64,000 nucleotides of DNA from Lates calcarifer (lineage: Eukaryota; Chordata; Actinopteri; Centropomidae), in NCBI RefSeq assembly GCF_001640805.2, contig NC_066850.1, forward strand, positions 14,078,157 through 14,142,156, written 5' to 3'. The translations under genes were made by a program, and so were the position numbers. Within the stretch, counting starts at the first letter, position 1. Each line of letters starts with the position of its first letter. Of the stretch, positions 1-14,060 are shown in pieces. Below the pieces are notes generated by a model. It ran no database searches and was not told the DNA's origin. It worked only from the letters and a program-made list of their open reading frames with translations.

Positions 1-3000
1 TTTCAAAAGCTTCTCTAAAATATACAATTCAGTGTGCTTATGCCATAGCAGTCCAGCCTCTCATTATAAGAGAGTTGAGGACATACAGTAGAAAGCAGAG
101 GGGTGGGACTGCTTGCATGCCGTCTGAAACCGCCACTCCACACAGCCACGACCGACTTCGACAGGTGCCGGCAGATAATTGGGCGCCGTGCCGACTACAA
201 CCGCAGCGCTGCTGTCTCCTAGAGCTCATTACTATCACTCAGAAGTTCCCCTTAAAAACCTCCACAGCCACATGACTCTACACATTTGGTAAACCGACGA
301 CTGAAATCTCTTGAAATGCTGACATTAAAGGGCCTGTCACTCTGGGAGCTGTTGACGTGCTGTTTGGATGGGTAAATGATTGCACTCAGCATGTCGTAAG
401 CCTGGAAAGCATGAGGTTCAACACACTCATTCGGCTGCATGGAGACACACACATATGGTAACATATAGTCCATATCAAATGCAACAGCTTTAATGACCTT
501 TTCTGCCTTATTGCCCAAAATGTTTGTAATGGATAAGAGTTGTTAATGAGCTTCAGTGAGCGAATGATATGTTTCCAAGTGTGAAATTTATGTCCTTTCC
601 ACACATCTGCAGAACTCAGATGAGTATCAAACACCAAACCAATGATACCTACAGTATCATTTTTGCTCATTAAGTAATGCTTTGACTATTTTGCACTTAT
701 TCTACAGTTTAAAGTAGATGGAGACAATATAGATGGAAAGACAGGAGAATAAAGATTCCACTCAGGGAACAGGATGTTGCGTTTACTCTTGCAGTCACTC
801 GCAAGTGACTGCAAGGGTCTGCTCTAGTTTTGTGTTGCCAGTGAGAAAATACAAACCAGAAAGTCTAGTTTAAAGGCTTTTCAGACATCAAGACTGGCTA
901 TGTTTATATTATACTCCATACTCCTGTATCATTTTTGTAATTATAGCGAGTAGTGTGAATTATCTAGATGGTTTCCTATGATATTTTGTACAGTGTCTCA
1001 TAGTGATTTGTGTATAGGCCTATTGATTTGCTGTGGCAGATGTTTTAGACCAGACTCAGACTGTTGGTTGACAGTTGGAATCCAGCAACACTTATAAAGT
1101 GTGATATTGTCATGAGTGGCAACACTGTGCTGTCAGTGTAGTTATCTTTAGCTCTCTACTATTCTGTTATAGTATAATACTTTGCTGCCATAACATCATA
1201 TGGTGCTGTCAAGATGTGATTTACCACATTGCAAGGACATCTTTTGTTCAAAAATGCAACAAAGTGTACCTATAATACTGTGTTATGATGAAGGATCACG
1301 ATTTTAATGAAATGAAAAGAATTCCTCAATCAATTCCTTATTCTCTTCAACAGTACTGTCGAAATAAAATAGAAATATCAACAAAAAAAGAAGGGTCCGC
1401 TCTGGGAAGTGAGGTCCCTTTCTGGCTACAGGGTTGACCCAGGATCAACTTTTAAGTGACACCTTGTGACAGCATTGACATAGTGGTCTAAGCAAACTTC
1501 AGAAAACAGCACTACATTAAATGCAAGGGGCTGCATTGGTTGTGCTGTTGTTGTTGTACTGGTGAGACAATGAAATATGATCAGTGAAGTTTATGATCCA
1601 ACAAGCCAGAAGCCTTCAGATGAAATGATTTCGTCAGACATACAGTACTGTTCCTAAGGCCAGGAATGAATTAGCTATGTGCTCAGCAGTGGAGGATGGT
1701 CCAACAAGTGATGATACTAAAAATCACTTTTCCAAAGTAGAATAGTATAAAAGGAAGTATTTTTTTCTATCTTACTGGGTTAAAAAGGGACTTTTTGTGT
1801 CAAGCAAGCATAGCCCAAGGGAATGAAGGGAGATTGTGGCAGCAGTTCAGCGTTCCACAGACTCTTGTGGGGACACATAGACTTTATCAGTGTTATTGCA
1901 GCTCCCACTGCTGCCTATAGCAGTCAATAAAAGTGCTAATTACTTAATGCCCCTGTAACAACTCCTAGAATCACGTCACTCTATTGAGTCATGCCTTGGT
2001 GATAACTGATTTGATTTCTCTACACATCATTGAGACTGGAGGGCATTATTAAACTCTCGAATAGACACAGTCTGGGATCAGAGAACAGTTCTACACATTT
2101 ACAAGTCAACTTTATCTTTGGCTTTGATTATTTGTTCAGTGGACAAAAGCCAAAGACTGGAGGGGACAGACTAACAGTATCCAAGCGAGCAATCAAACTG
2201 TGAGGTTGAGGAATTGCCGAATGCAATCTGATTGGGCGCAGACGCCTGCTGACCACCTAATAATTCCAAAAGCAGAGCTAGTAGTGTTAAATTTCTTACT
2301 ATTCTATCACTTGTGGTAACCGGAGAGCTGGTTACCAACTGATTTACATCAACGTTTTCAACATTGTTGAAAAGAAAAAATGATGATGGTTTTAATTTGA
2401 TATTTAATAAACCAGATAATTACATTCTCTGAAATGAAATCCTTAGACAACTTCAAGACAGCAAACAACTTCAGCAGTGTTTGAAATGAGTCTCACTTAC
2501 ATGCCAGAAATAATTATGTCAGAACAGATGTTGTATTTTTTAAATGGCGCATAGGACTTTGAAGCAGATCTCTTCAAATTCAAACCAGGATCAAACAAAA
2601 TCAAAAATCAATAGACATTTGTGCTTACTGTGCCAAACTGTTGTTGTTAGTTGTAGTGACTTTTCCTTTGGAGAGCAGCATGTTTTTTTTTTTACAGGAT
2701 TCTGATACATTCACGTACACACACATCCCTCAGTCTCATTACAAATACAGACAGTGCTATGCCGTGCATGTGCTTCTCAGTATCAGATCTTACACCTTTG
2801 AATAAAGCCAAGTGACGAAAACCAACACCTCAGGAAGAAACTGCAAATTGCAGGAGTGTTCTGAGTGCTGTCATGAAGTGGATGTTAAGAGAACATTTAC
2901 ATTTTTATTAAAGCTTTTAGTCTTTTCTTCCGTCCTCATATCAAAACTTTTCATAATCTAAACCCAATCTTCCCATAAAGTGAAATATTATCACGCTTTT

Positions 3001-6000
3001 AGTGTAATACAGCATCTCTCAAGAGTTGCCTTGAACCAAGTCAAAGGCGTACTCCAGTAATACTTCTTTAGTATTCCTCTTCCATGAAGCTGGGGAACTC
3101 ACACGAAGCAGATTAAAATAATGATAAAAATCAAAGCAGTAGAGTCTGAGTTACCCTGATTTTTAATCTTTAGAATGGGTGAAGCTACAAAAAGCCAGAA
3201 TCTTAATACAGCTCAGAGGTTGTGTGTAAAGTCCTTTCAAAGTTGTTAGTAACTACTAACAAGCTTCAAACTGGTATTAAAAAAGATGCACATTACAACC
3301 TCAGAAATGTCTTGGCTAATTAAAATAATTGTTAAGTGTTACTTAAATATTCATACGTGGAAAAATATGTCTGATTAAGTAGTATTGCAGTATATACAAA
3401 TTAGAATGTGCAGCAAATATCCAGTTATGCTAACCTTTCATGCTTTGATCATTTAGGTTAACATTATTTGTATCATGTTTTGTAATATGTGGTATGTTGT
3501 GTTATCTGTGAAGTTAAAATATTCCCTGTTTGCATAATTGATTAAACAGCATTTTGATTGGTCAACCATATTCCATGTTCACATTCATATCTGTACGTCA
3601 GTTTTGTCTGTCAGTTCAGTTAGCAACACTTACCTTTGGCAGCTGCTGGGTGTAAATATTTAGTAAGAGCTAATAAGAACTAATATCTAGAAAATAAGTA
3701 GTCTGTGTAATTCAGTACTTCAGTAGCAACAACACACTGCGTTAATTTTGGTTGATTTTGAATTTAGGAGGATCTGGTGCAAGCAGCTCAGATGTATTTT
3801 TCTGGTGTTGTTGTTCACATTGCTTGACCAAAAAAGTGAAACAAAGAGCCTTTAACGTTGAATTCATTCCTACCTGTAGGCAGAGAAGCTTGCAGAGAGT
3901 ACACAGTGACAGCTTTAGTTGGAGCTAATGTGGAGAAGGTATTCCAGTTCAGCTGGTTAGGATGGGACAGTCTCAGAAGGTGTCATGATGCTGTATAGTT
4001 TGTAAGCCCCCCAAGGCAAATTTGTGATTTATGATATTGGGCTTCGTAATTAGCTGTCAGCACCTTGAGCTTGACTATGTAATTGGTTCCTATACTGCTT
4101 TAGACTCATTAAAGTTGACTAGTTGAGAGATTTGCTCTGTGTCCTTCAGAGTGACTGAAAAGGAAACATTCAGTTCACCACAGTGTTTGAGCTATCAAGA
4201 GAAAACTAAAGCTCCACAAATGGGCACAGGCAGCTAAGATGAGGAAGAGAGCTGAGAAGCTTACTGGGTCATCCTTCTCTAACAGTCAGATCCAGTACTG
4301 ACTGGTCACATTGTGTGGCAGGCTTTTCATCTCTAACTGACAAATGTGACATCCTACATCAGAGCAGTATATCATTTATTTTTGGACGTGGATTTCAGCA
4401 CAGCTCGTCCAGAGAAGACAGCTGCTGTACAAGATAAATAAACCAACTATGTCCATAACAATATCAACTGAACTGAAACTGGACAATCATAGTATAAAAA
4501 ATGTTAAGAGGTCAGACATCTAGTGTTGGATGCTGATAGTTGAGAACATTCATTTGTAAAAAGATGGCATGAAATTCTGAACGTTGACAGTACCCACTGT
4601 ACACACTGTTTAGATCAAAGTTGCCACATGTGGAAACTTAAACACAAACATATGGCTAAATGATAATACCTTTTGTATAATAGTTAGAAACCAAGGGGAG
4701 AATGGTAGCGAATATAGGTCATCTCTATCTAACACCTTTATTGTTAGTTGGACAGGCTGTCAAAATAAATCGACATTCCCCAGATGCCGTACTGCCTCTG
4801 GTTGCCCCTCTGAAGATGATGGTGGTGATTTTTCTACTTGTTTACTTGTTCCACCACCTGCCATCACCAGAAACTTAAAAAGCTGTTTGCTCTGGAAACA
4901 GTGCCGTCCTCTTGTTTTCTACTGAAAAACAATCAATTAGATTTCCTTGGAAAACACAAATCACTTCATTAATTTTCAGCTCAGTTAAAGGATTAAGATT
5001 AGTCAAAACTGACTACATGATTTTTTAAACCTGTATTCACTGATTTTTGGGGGCAGTTCACATGATTTAAAGCACTGGATCTGATGGTCTGCAGTTCAGT
5101 CTTCAAGTTCTGTGTGTGCTGGGTCGAACCATTTCTTCACTTCAACAACTGCTAAAAATCCACCTACTCTTTCTGTAATATTTCTGCTCACTATCCACAG
5201 GCCCCAATACATTGCTAATTAAATAATATGAACATGAATCTGTCCAACAGCTATAACAGATTGACAACCATCTCAAGTGGCACCTGCAACACTTGGCATG
5301 CACATCAACAAATGAACAGATCCTAGAGCCTTGAGACTGGAGCTCAGTGGGTTCTGCAGTCTCAAGGTTTGCTGTTACTCTGCAAGCCAATGTGGCTGCA
5401 TTTCTCCTTTTTTCCTCTTTCCCACAAGTTTATAGTAGTTTGACGTTCAGCCAGAGTTAAAAGGGAGCTACAGACACAAGGATGTGATGTAGATTTTATT
5501 CATCACTGCCTCCAGTGCTGCCTATTCTCTCTTTTTTTCTTTCAGATTGCAAGAAAGGCAGCTGATGCAAGACTACATGATTGCACTTAGATATGCAAGA
5601 CATTGATACTATAGGCCAGCACATTTGGCACAGACTAGTTTTAATTTTACCCTAATGTTAGTCTGCTAGTTTAGTACTCATCAGTGATCATGGCATTCGT
5701 GCTTTTGAAAGGTCACCAAGCTAACAACTAGATTACTTAGATAGCTATAGGCTAATATGGCCGGCAGAACATTAGATTTTATAATGTTGCTTTGTGCTCA
5801 CTGATGCCTTGTCTTGATGTTCAGTCTAGGGTTGGGTGGATCAATATCTGAAGGATACATCTAATACTAAGGCTTGTTTTAAGTATTGACACTAGCATTA
5901 ATATGACTGATACAAAAACAATGACCTGTCTCCACTAACAATGTTTTATTGTCATGTTCCACTAAGAATGTGATGTTAGGTTGTGCCACATGAACACATT

Positions 6001-6192
6001 TTTTAGTACATGCACTCTTTGCTTCACTCTTTGTGTGCATACATACAGCAATAACCTTGTTAGATGCACTGATGGCTGAACAAAAGAGGAGCATCATTTG
6101 CAGTTATTAAGCATTAATAATAATTATAATAGTAAAAATCATAGTAATAGTAATAGAAGTAATAATAATCATAGTAAAATAAATTATTAAAA
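1..6192. other. Intergenic, no gene seen
   Basis: AT-rich sequence on both strands with only short, compositionally random open frames and no convincing splice-site pairs or repeats that I could name. Confidence 0.6.
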
Positions 6193-6219
6193 GATTAGAT
6201 TAGATTAGATTAGATTAGA
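6193..6219. repeat. (GATTA)n short tandem repeat
   Basis: Five and a half copies of a 5-bp unit. It is not the vertebrate telomere unit TTAGGG. Confidence 0.95.
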
Positions 6220-6234
6220 CAATACTTGAACATT

Positions 6235-6450
6235 TTGAGAGATACGCTTTCTTGCAAAGAGGTAGATGAGAATTGACAAAGGTGCTGGTAAATAAATTTT
6301 GTTAAATTTGGACACAGTCAGACTAGCTGTTTCCCTGTTTCCAGCATAAGCTAACGGGCTTTGTATTTAGCACAGAGACATCAAAGTGGTATTAATAGTC
6401 TCATCTAACTCGCAGCAAGAAAGAAAGTAACTGTTTCCCCAAATATCAAA
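6235..6450. mobile_element. Half copy of the foldback MITE
   Basis: Shares GAGATACGCTTTCTTGC, AGCTGTTTCCCTGTTTCCAG, ATAAGCTAACGG and AAAGTGGTATTAATAGTCTCATCTAAC with copies at 36,650-37,200 and 55,245-55,830. The two arms are shortened and lie close together. Confidence 0.65.
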
Positions 6451-6799
6451 TAAAACATTTAAGTTACTTAAGTATTTAGCAAATAATGTGATTGTTCTGA
6501 AAATGTGCTGGGAAATAGGAAATTATAGATTCTCATGATAAATCATACATCAGGACACATTGCTGTCCTGTGTGTAATATCACATTAGGGAAATACAGTC
6601 AGGTGATGATACTGTTGATTAGTGCAGCTTTAACTAGGAAAAAAAAAATCTGTCTCCACCTACTGTGGTTTAACTCAACCAATGAGATCATATTTGCAGA
6701 CTTAAAACTAACATGTTTTTTTAATGCTGCCTCTCCGCTTCTCCAGCTCTTTCTCCCTTCCTCTCTTGGCTCTATCTCTCCCTCTCTTCCCCTCATATC

Positions 6800-7140
6800 T
6801 CCAGCTGTCGCCTGGTAGAATGTAAATGAGCCTCTCAGCACAGAGCCTATGATGGTGTCAGCCCTCTCCTTAGTCTCTGGTCTCATTAGAAGCCTAGTGT
6901 GGCTGACATTTACCCAGCCACCGTGTTGACTAGCTCTTCATGCGGGGCACATGGGTCAAAACAATACATAGTGAAACTTCAACAATCCAAATCTCTTTGG
7001 AAAGGAAGGTCGCCGGAGCCTGTGAAATGTTGACTTAAAGACATGCCAAAAAAAGCTTTGTAAAAAAAAGAAAAAAAAACTATACACCTTCCTTTCTAAA
7101 TGACCCATGTGATCTAATTTTAAGTTCACTTAAAAATTTA
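6800..7140. other. GC-balanced tract, candidate conserved non-coding element
   Basis: A sequence without repeats that is more GC-rich than its surroundings, with ATGTAAATGAG (octamer-like), CTCATTAGAAG and TGACATTTACCC. No reading frame or splice sites. The call rests on composition and motif texture only. Confidence 0.2.
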
Positions 7141-7559
7141 AAGCATTGCCATTTGTGTCCTGGCTGCCGTGTGTGTATTGTCAGTGGCTGTAAGTTGTCT
7201 GTATTTGTGCGACAGTGTCAATATGATGAAGTCCTAGCAGATTCTGATTTAACAGCAAATACTCCACTTTTTTTCTCATCTGTGTGAATGCACAAAAAAG
7301 ATCAAGGTCATTTTGCACAATAACCTGTGTGATTATAGACATTTGTTACTCCCAGTCTTCCTACTGATAATGTCAGCACATTAAACACAATCATCAACAT
7401 CAATCATCAAGAGATAATTCAAATTTTCTTTGATTTCAGTCAACAACGACTGTCTCTTGAGCCCCACAGTAAGATGGAGAAACGGCTCTGTGAGTTTGAA
7501 ATTAATAGGCTGGCCATAGCTATTTCCTGACTCGTCCTTCTCTTGGGACCCTGCAGCTC

Positions 7560-7830
7560 TGTTTTTCTGCGGTCCTCTCATCCTGTTACTAATGCCTGAC
7601 TCTGTGTAACCCTTATCTCCATGCTCACTACATGGCCTGATAGGGCTCTGTGTGTAAGCAATTAAAACGGCTTATTTGCCAGATAAGTGGGGGAGAGCGG
7701 TCAGATTGAAAGCCACAGGCTGCCAGTATCAGGTCTTTAGGTTACAGCCCCCGGGTTAAATAGCCCGGGGGTGCAGTGTGAGCCAAGTGAGGCGTACAGC
7801 TCAGTGTGAGTGTGTGCAGGGGATGAAAGT
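7560..7830. other. Candidate regulatory element with GATA motifs and a GC-rich hairpin
   Basis: Contains CTTATCTCC and CAGATAAGTG (GATA sites in opposite orientation) and an 8-bp perfect inverted repeat at 7,748-7,771 (CCCCCGGG, 8-nt AT-rich spacer, CCCGGGGG). It lies about 10 kb beyond the 3' end of etv6. A blood-cell enhancer is possible but unproven. Confidence 0.25.
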
Positions 7831-7839
7831 CTGCCAGAG

Positions 7840-10800
7840 GGAAACACACACACACACTATATGTTTTCCACATAACCAACATACAGCAAAATTAATATTT
7901 AAGCATCATCATAAATAAAGATAGAGGATACAATTGTTTGTTCATATGAATGTGGATTTAAATAGCTATGCAGAGATGGAATTAAATATATTCATAGTAT
8001 ATGTCCATGTCTAGTGAATGAAACAAATTCTCTATGAAGCAGTTCATTTCTATATACATCAAAGTGTGTTTCCACCTTTGATTTCTAACAGGCAGGCAGG
8101 TGCAACATGATCCCAACATACTCAGTTCTTCTTCTGTTCAGGACTGAAATACAAAGGAAAGACTTGCTTTATTATCACATTGAAAACTAATCACCGCAGA
8201 GACATTAACTCAAGTCTCTGGTGGCCATATTGGAGGTCTTTAGCTCTAAGTGTAGCTGGAAACTGCACTGTGTGTCTGAACTCTAAATGTAAAAATGCTG
8301 TGTTATATAGTTTCCCTAATTCCCACAAAGGAACAAAAAACCAAACCGGCTTTCCCTGTGCTTTCCTGGTGCTTTGTCACTGATGGAGGTGAACTGAATA
8401 TCACAGTTCAGCAACAATACACTTGTTGGTGCTGCTGCAAAATGATGATGATTCCTAATTGTTTGAAGCCTCAGCTTTCTGTAAGGCCAGGACCATGATA
8501 TTCTTGGTTTTCCTGCTGTTGACAAATGTCACAGTCTGCCAAGTTGTCATACTGAATGTATCAGTATGGACAGGATTTGATTTGTTTTGCAATACAACAT
8601 CTGTACATTGTAACAGTTGAGCAGTTTAACATTTCTTCTCTCACAGCACTTGGTTGATGTTAAGTAAAATTGTGGTTTAATATGGATTTCTACTGAAGAG
8701 GTCAAAAGTGATTTAAAGCACAAGACAGGACGTATTTACTTTATCAACATTTAACCAAAACCACAATCACTCCACAACCAAAGTGCTTTTGTTGCATTAC
8801 CAACCACACAAGAGACTCAGGACGCAAAACCTGGTCTCCAGTGTCCAAGTCCAGTTTGTTGTATACCCGCCATCCACCCTGACCACTACCTTGCGACTTG
8901 TGTGCCATATGAAAATGTAGCACTTCCTTTGATGGAAAAACATTACCACTGAATGTAATTTAGGCAAGAGGCAGAGCTGGTTATTTATAGCTTATTTTAT
9001 GTACAAGTCCATTGTTGTCCAAAAAACATTTCAAACACATTAGTTGTTCCTTCATTACCATGAATATGATACTGTCCAGCTGTTGTAAAACTCATTAGAT
9101 CACCAAATGTGTATTAATGTGTGGCTGAAAATAGTCCCCAATAAATGCTCTATTTACAGTTTTTTTGTGTAACATTTGTTAAAAACTACAGTGTCTAGCT
9201 GTTTTAGGAAATTAAAAAGCCTGTTCAAAGATAAAAGTCTTTAAAGATTTACATCCTCAATAGGATAAATTAGTTTGGAGTGTTTAGTACAGGCTAATAT
9301 ATCCATTTTGATGTTAGCATTATTGTTGTGTCTACATGATCCTGCTAGGTAGTTAACAGTTCAGGTTAACTAAGCTAACTCTTCTCAAGGTTTTTTACAT
9401 GCTGTTCTGTCCTAATCTTTTCTATTATTTTCCACTTTATCCTGTCAGATTACCTCCTGTTTAATTTGACTGTAAAGTAGCAAATAGATCATCATAAAAC
9501 AAATCTACACATCTGATTCTTTTTCTAATAACGTCGCAAATTGATCTGAGAGCAGCATCAAATCACTCACTTTTTCTTGAGCTTGGTCTATTACCCACTA
9601 CCTGAATGTCTTCAGATGTGTCTGCTGGGAGATTTGCTCACAAAGCATGGCATGAAAACATGTACAGATTGAAGAGAAAAAAGAGAGAAAAGCTAGAAAT
9701 AACAGTTTTTTCAGACAACATGGCAGAGTAACGGAGAAGGAGAGGACTTCGACCTTGGCCATGACCTGAACAAACTGTAATGAGTTCTGAACTTCTGCCT
9801 CAGCTCAGTATTGTTGTGGTTTTCAGAGTGCTGAGAGCTGGTAAACAGGATATTGAGTCCCAGATGGGTTTGGCTCACATCATGAAAGTACTGTAGGCCC
9901 ACAGCTCTGCACACACCATCAGCCATCGAAATGAAACGGAGGGAAGGGGATGAGTGGGAGAGACGGGAGGGGAGGGGAAAGCAGGGATAGAAAGATGTTT
10001 CTGCTGTCCAAAATATGTGTTGGTGTGTTTGTTTGGAGGCCTTCGGAGGCTGGACTCATGCTGCGTGACGGGCACATGTTTATAAGCCACTGGGCCACAC
10101 ACACTGCAACACTAAGACGCTGCTGAAGAGATAAAATGGCCACGTGGGGGAAAAACCTGGACACAGACCAGCAGATCTCCGTTTTCTGCCACTGTCTTCT
10201 TCAGTTTCTCTCTCTCTTCTACTGTCTATCCCCCTTTTTCTGCCATAGTTAAGTGGAGGAGAACAGTGTAATACTATGAAGACCAGGGCAGAGGAGGATT
10301 CCAGGATGGCAATAAACAAGAAATATACAGTGGCTGCTATAGAGGTTCACTGGAGCAGAGGTTCAGGGGTTAAAGGGATGCTCTTGGTATCAGTTATTGT
10401 AACATTTGCTGCTGTGAGGGACACAGATAGGTCAAGCAAGGTGCCCAGTATCCATAGGAATTGTGTTCATATTAGACCAGTCTGCACTTCATGATTTACG
10501 TCCAATGCCATTGTTCAGCGCCAATATAGGAAGCAGTGAGGTATTTATGTAGCAATGCAAACATGAGTGGTTAATAGTGCCACTGACTTTCATGTGGGAG
10601 ACTATAATTGATGTCCCATCACTGAGCTAGAATTAATGTTTAACCCTAACCTCAGTTTTCCTTAACTTTAACCTAGTGTTGTAGTTTCTTAACCTTCCCC
10701 ATTGTTTATGGGTTGTGTAAATATCATAGAGAGAAAGAATTTTTTTAAATGTTTGCTTTGAAGACTAAAAAATCAAAATGCAAAAGAGCAAAATTGGACC

Positions 10801-11790
10801 TTACCTTGTTGTTTCATAAAAGGGGTGCAAGCACCATGAGTGGAAACAAAACTGGACAGATTTTAAACAAATCATAGCAAGAATGATATGTTGGCCAGTA
10901 GAACTACAAGTGTTTAAGATGGACAGTTTGGACATTGCTTTGAATCCCCTTTCTTTTTCACCTCCTAATAAGTATATTTCAGAAGAAAAGTAGATGAGTA
11001 GTGGTCTAGGGGTTTAAGATACCGTTGCAGTTCAGATCAGACCTCTCCACCTTCCAATTCTGTTTCTTCACACTGTATTTTATCAAAAGAGTTAGAAACC
11101 CACATAGTTATAATTAAAGCTATGAAAGAATATGGTAGGTCAGCATTACAACAAAAGATTAACGTTGTAAGGATGTGTGATTTTCTATATGCTTTTGCAA
11201 CCATTTTTAAAAAGTGAGAAAATCCCATTATGAATTGATTTAATTTAAAACATGCTGCTATAACTTCATTAGTGCTGTCTGCTCAAGATGGATCTTGATC
11301 ATCATATTCTGCTAATAGGCCCATTTTCTAGTCTAAAAATCATTAACTGCATTAAAAAAAACTTTTAGTTGAACTTTTTAGTTGGCAAATAACTTTTTAA
11401 AAATGAAATTATATATGTTGCTTAATAAAAGACAAAAAAATACAGAATCTGCAGCTGTACATTGTGTAAATTGTTGCAGCAATTTATGTGTAGGAATTGA
11501 GAGAATAGGAAGAGAGATTATTCAAACTTCCAACCTCTGTGTATACAGTGTTTATAGCAGTGTGCTTACCTAGAAAATATAAAAGCTAAAGTAGTTTCAG
11601 TTATATTTATCTGACCTTTGGCAATAAAAAGCCCTCAGCCAAAATGAAAAATAGCCAGTCCAGGTCCAGTCAAAATAAAGCCCTGTGAAAAACTGTCAAC
11701 AGGCAAGTAAGAAATAAAAATCCAATCAGAAGAAGAAGAGAGAGAATGAAGAGAAGAAGACAGAGGTCAAAGTGAAAAATGTATAAGAAC
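7840..11790. other. Intergenic, dispersed repeat traces only
   Basis: About 8,700-8,930 (AACCAAAACCACAATC, TTTTGTTGCATTACCAA, CCATCCACCCTGACCAC) and 10,630-10,700 (TTTAACCCTAACCTCAG) resemble decayed repeats. No exon was supported. Confidence 0.4.
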
Positions 11791-11799
11791 CTTTTGCTA

Positions 11800-12080
11800 T
11801 GACTTGATCATCTCTGCAGAGCTCCTGTTTATTCAGCGGCTGGTGAATTTGTTTTACTTCAAATGAAACAGAGAGAGTGAGTGCAGATCAAATAGAATGT
11901 GAAAGAGCAAAAAAAAGCCCTCGCTTCCTACTCATATCAAACACCAGCAGCAGGGCGCCAATCAGCCACCGATACTTTACACAAATTCCAATAGTTTAAG
12001 GAGAAGACAGCACAAACTCGCCTATCAAGCTGAGCACCTGACCTCCTCTCAAGCCTTTCATTTGGACCAGCAAGGAATAA
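11800..12080. other. Candidate conserved non-coding element
   Basis: A GC-balanced tract free of repeats in an AT-rich neighbourhood (CTGTTTATTCAGCGGCTGG, GGGCGCCAATCAGCCACC). No frame or splice sites, so the call rests on composition only. Confidence 0.2.
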
Positions 12081-12359
12081 ATCCATGGGCAGTTAACTGG
12101 GGCTTAGAGGTTTCATTGTAACACTTCAAAAGCAATGTGTACATTTCTGCAAAACAATATTTTTTTTCAAATTAGAACAATGAGAAAAAGCTGCCAGTGG
12201 TAATGTCATAATTTCTTTGATTCCATTGTCCAGTTCAAAGCATTTTCTTGGAACAAGACATGATATGCTCTTGAGGACAGATTGCTTCACCAGTATTAAG
12301 ATTATAAACTTGGATGAAAAATGAGTGAAACTGTCAGGCTTCCCTGGTAGTCTACCCGT

Positions 12360-13250
12360 ATTTAAAGAAATAGTTCAGCATTTTGAGAAATACTACTTAT
12401 ACACCTTCTTGCTGAGAAGTGGATTTAAAGGTTGATGCCACTGTAATATTTGTACATAAGGTACAGGGCTGGATAATATGGCCAAAAAATCAGATCTAGA
12501 TTTTTTTGTGAGAGTTAATTATTCAACTAGTAAAATACATAAAGACTAGAACATGACTGAAATGTCAGGTTTTGTAGGACCTCATGTGCAAGATGAAAAA
12601 CAAGATGTCGATTGCAGCGTCATCTGACATCAGCCTGATATCTACAGACAGCTGCTCGTTTAAGTTCTATTAGCTTCCCAGCAACATGACAGACATAGAC
12701 TGAACAAAGTGGAACCTGCTCTGTTTAATGACTTCACCTCTTGTAACCAGAGATGACACCTCATCAATAATCACAGACCAAGAGCAGATTGGTGTGTGAG
12801 ATGTTTTCAGTCTGCGCCTCTAACAGATAGAGCTATGAGATAGCCAGGGCCAGCTAGCTGTGAGCTGCAGCAGGTGTGCAAATAGTGTAACTGTTCACAT
12901 CACATTATAGGAGATTGTCATGACTAAAGATAGCTAATGTGTCCAGCTATCATATATACTTTTTGACAATAAGTAACCTTTTGTAATAATTACTTTCTGA
13001 AACATTCGCTTGGCTTAGCACCATGACTGGAAGCAGGGCTAACAGCTAACCTGACTCTGTCCTAAGGTAACTAGGACCTCACTAATTGACATTTTTCACA
13101 GCAGACCTTTTTACCTGCCAGGTGTAGTGCAGGTGTTAGTTATAACATTAACAATGTCTCCTGCCTATTAACGATTTATATCTCATTTGTTTGATCCATA
13201 CACAAACAAAATTGTATCACAAGTTATGGTTTGATTGGAAGTTATGTTAT
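12360..13250. mobile_element. Nested repeats: foldback MITE arms interrupted by a second element
   Basis: The outer element starts AAAGAAATAGTTCAGCATTTTG...CACCTTCTTGCTGAGAAGTGG at 12,360. It resumes near 13,005 with TTGGCTTAGCACCATGACTGG...CAGCTAACCTGACTCTGTCC and TTATATCTCATTTGTTTGATC, which match the MITE at 36,650-37,200. Between them GGGCTGGATAATATGGCC at about 12,464 starts an element like the one at 22,205. The order suggests insertion of the second into the first. Confidence 0.55.
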
Positions 13251-13619
13251 TACAGTTTATTTAAAAGCTCACGCCAGTTAGGTATGCCTATAGCATACAT
13301 CTTCACTTTATATTTAAAGCCTTTTTTAAATGTTAATGACCTTTGTATCCAATTGTTGGGCCTATAGAAACATGCAGCCCTTAGAAGATGCTATTACTGT
13401 AACAGTTGGTCATGTTAGTTTCTTACTGAATTTTTATTCAGCCTTTTTAATAATGATATCCTCCATTCTGGAGCCCTTTCATTTGCCTCTATTATTCTGC
13501 TTTTCTCTACTGTTCTACTGCTCGACTTTCTACAGCATTAATTTGTTTATGTGGGTCTTAAATCTGCTATTTTTATGGAAAAAATAATGACAAAAAAATA
13601 TCAAAAATATCTGGGCCCC

Positions 13620-14060
13620 CAGAAAGACAGACTAATTCAAAGACCCCCCACTGTTGGTGTGTTGCATGTCACAGCTGTTCAGAGGCAGGACTAAGTCGGC
13701 CTGGTTGGCGAGGAGCAGCAGACCATGAAGCCTCGGTGTCATCGCTTTGGATCAATGGCAAGGCAGTGCGAGGATGAGGTCATGTGACCCGCCAAAAAAA
13801 AAGGTGACATTGGCTGATCCACAGGCGCTGGCCAGACAGTCGGCACCAGGTCGCCCAGCTGGAGGGGGACCGGTCTGACCTGAGCCAGGCTGCCCAGAGC
13901 GTTAAACCTGATCATTCATAGTGCAGGAGCTGTTGCTAATGCTTCCAGCTAATTGGGGACTGCCAGGGCTGCCAGTTCTTTTCTAAGGGAGGCAGTTATT
14001 GGCTGCTAGAAAGTTGTTCAAAGTTGCCAGATGACGTCATTGTGTGATTTGCTGCATCCC
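13620..14060. other. GC-rich tract with a perfect CRE, candidate regulatory element
   Basis: The tract is GC-rich compared with its flanks and has no repeats I recognise. It ends with the palindromic CRE TGACGTCA at 14,032-14,039. No conserved frame was found on either strand. Confidence 0.25.

Noticed and set aside
6193..6219. GATTA repeat considered as interstitial telomere sequence
   Set aside because: The unit is 5 bp and does not match TTAGGG.
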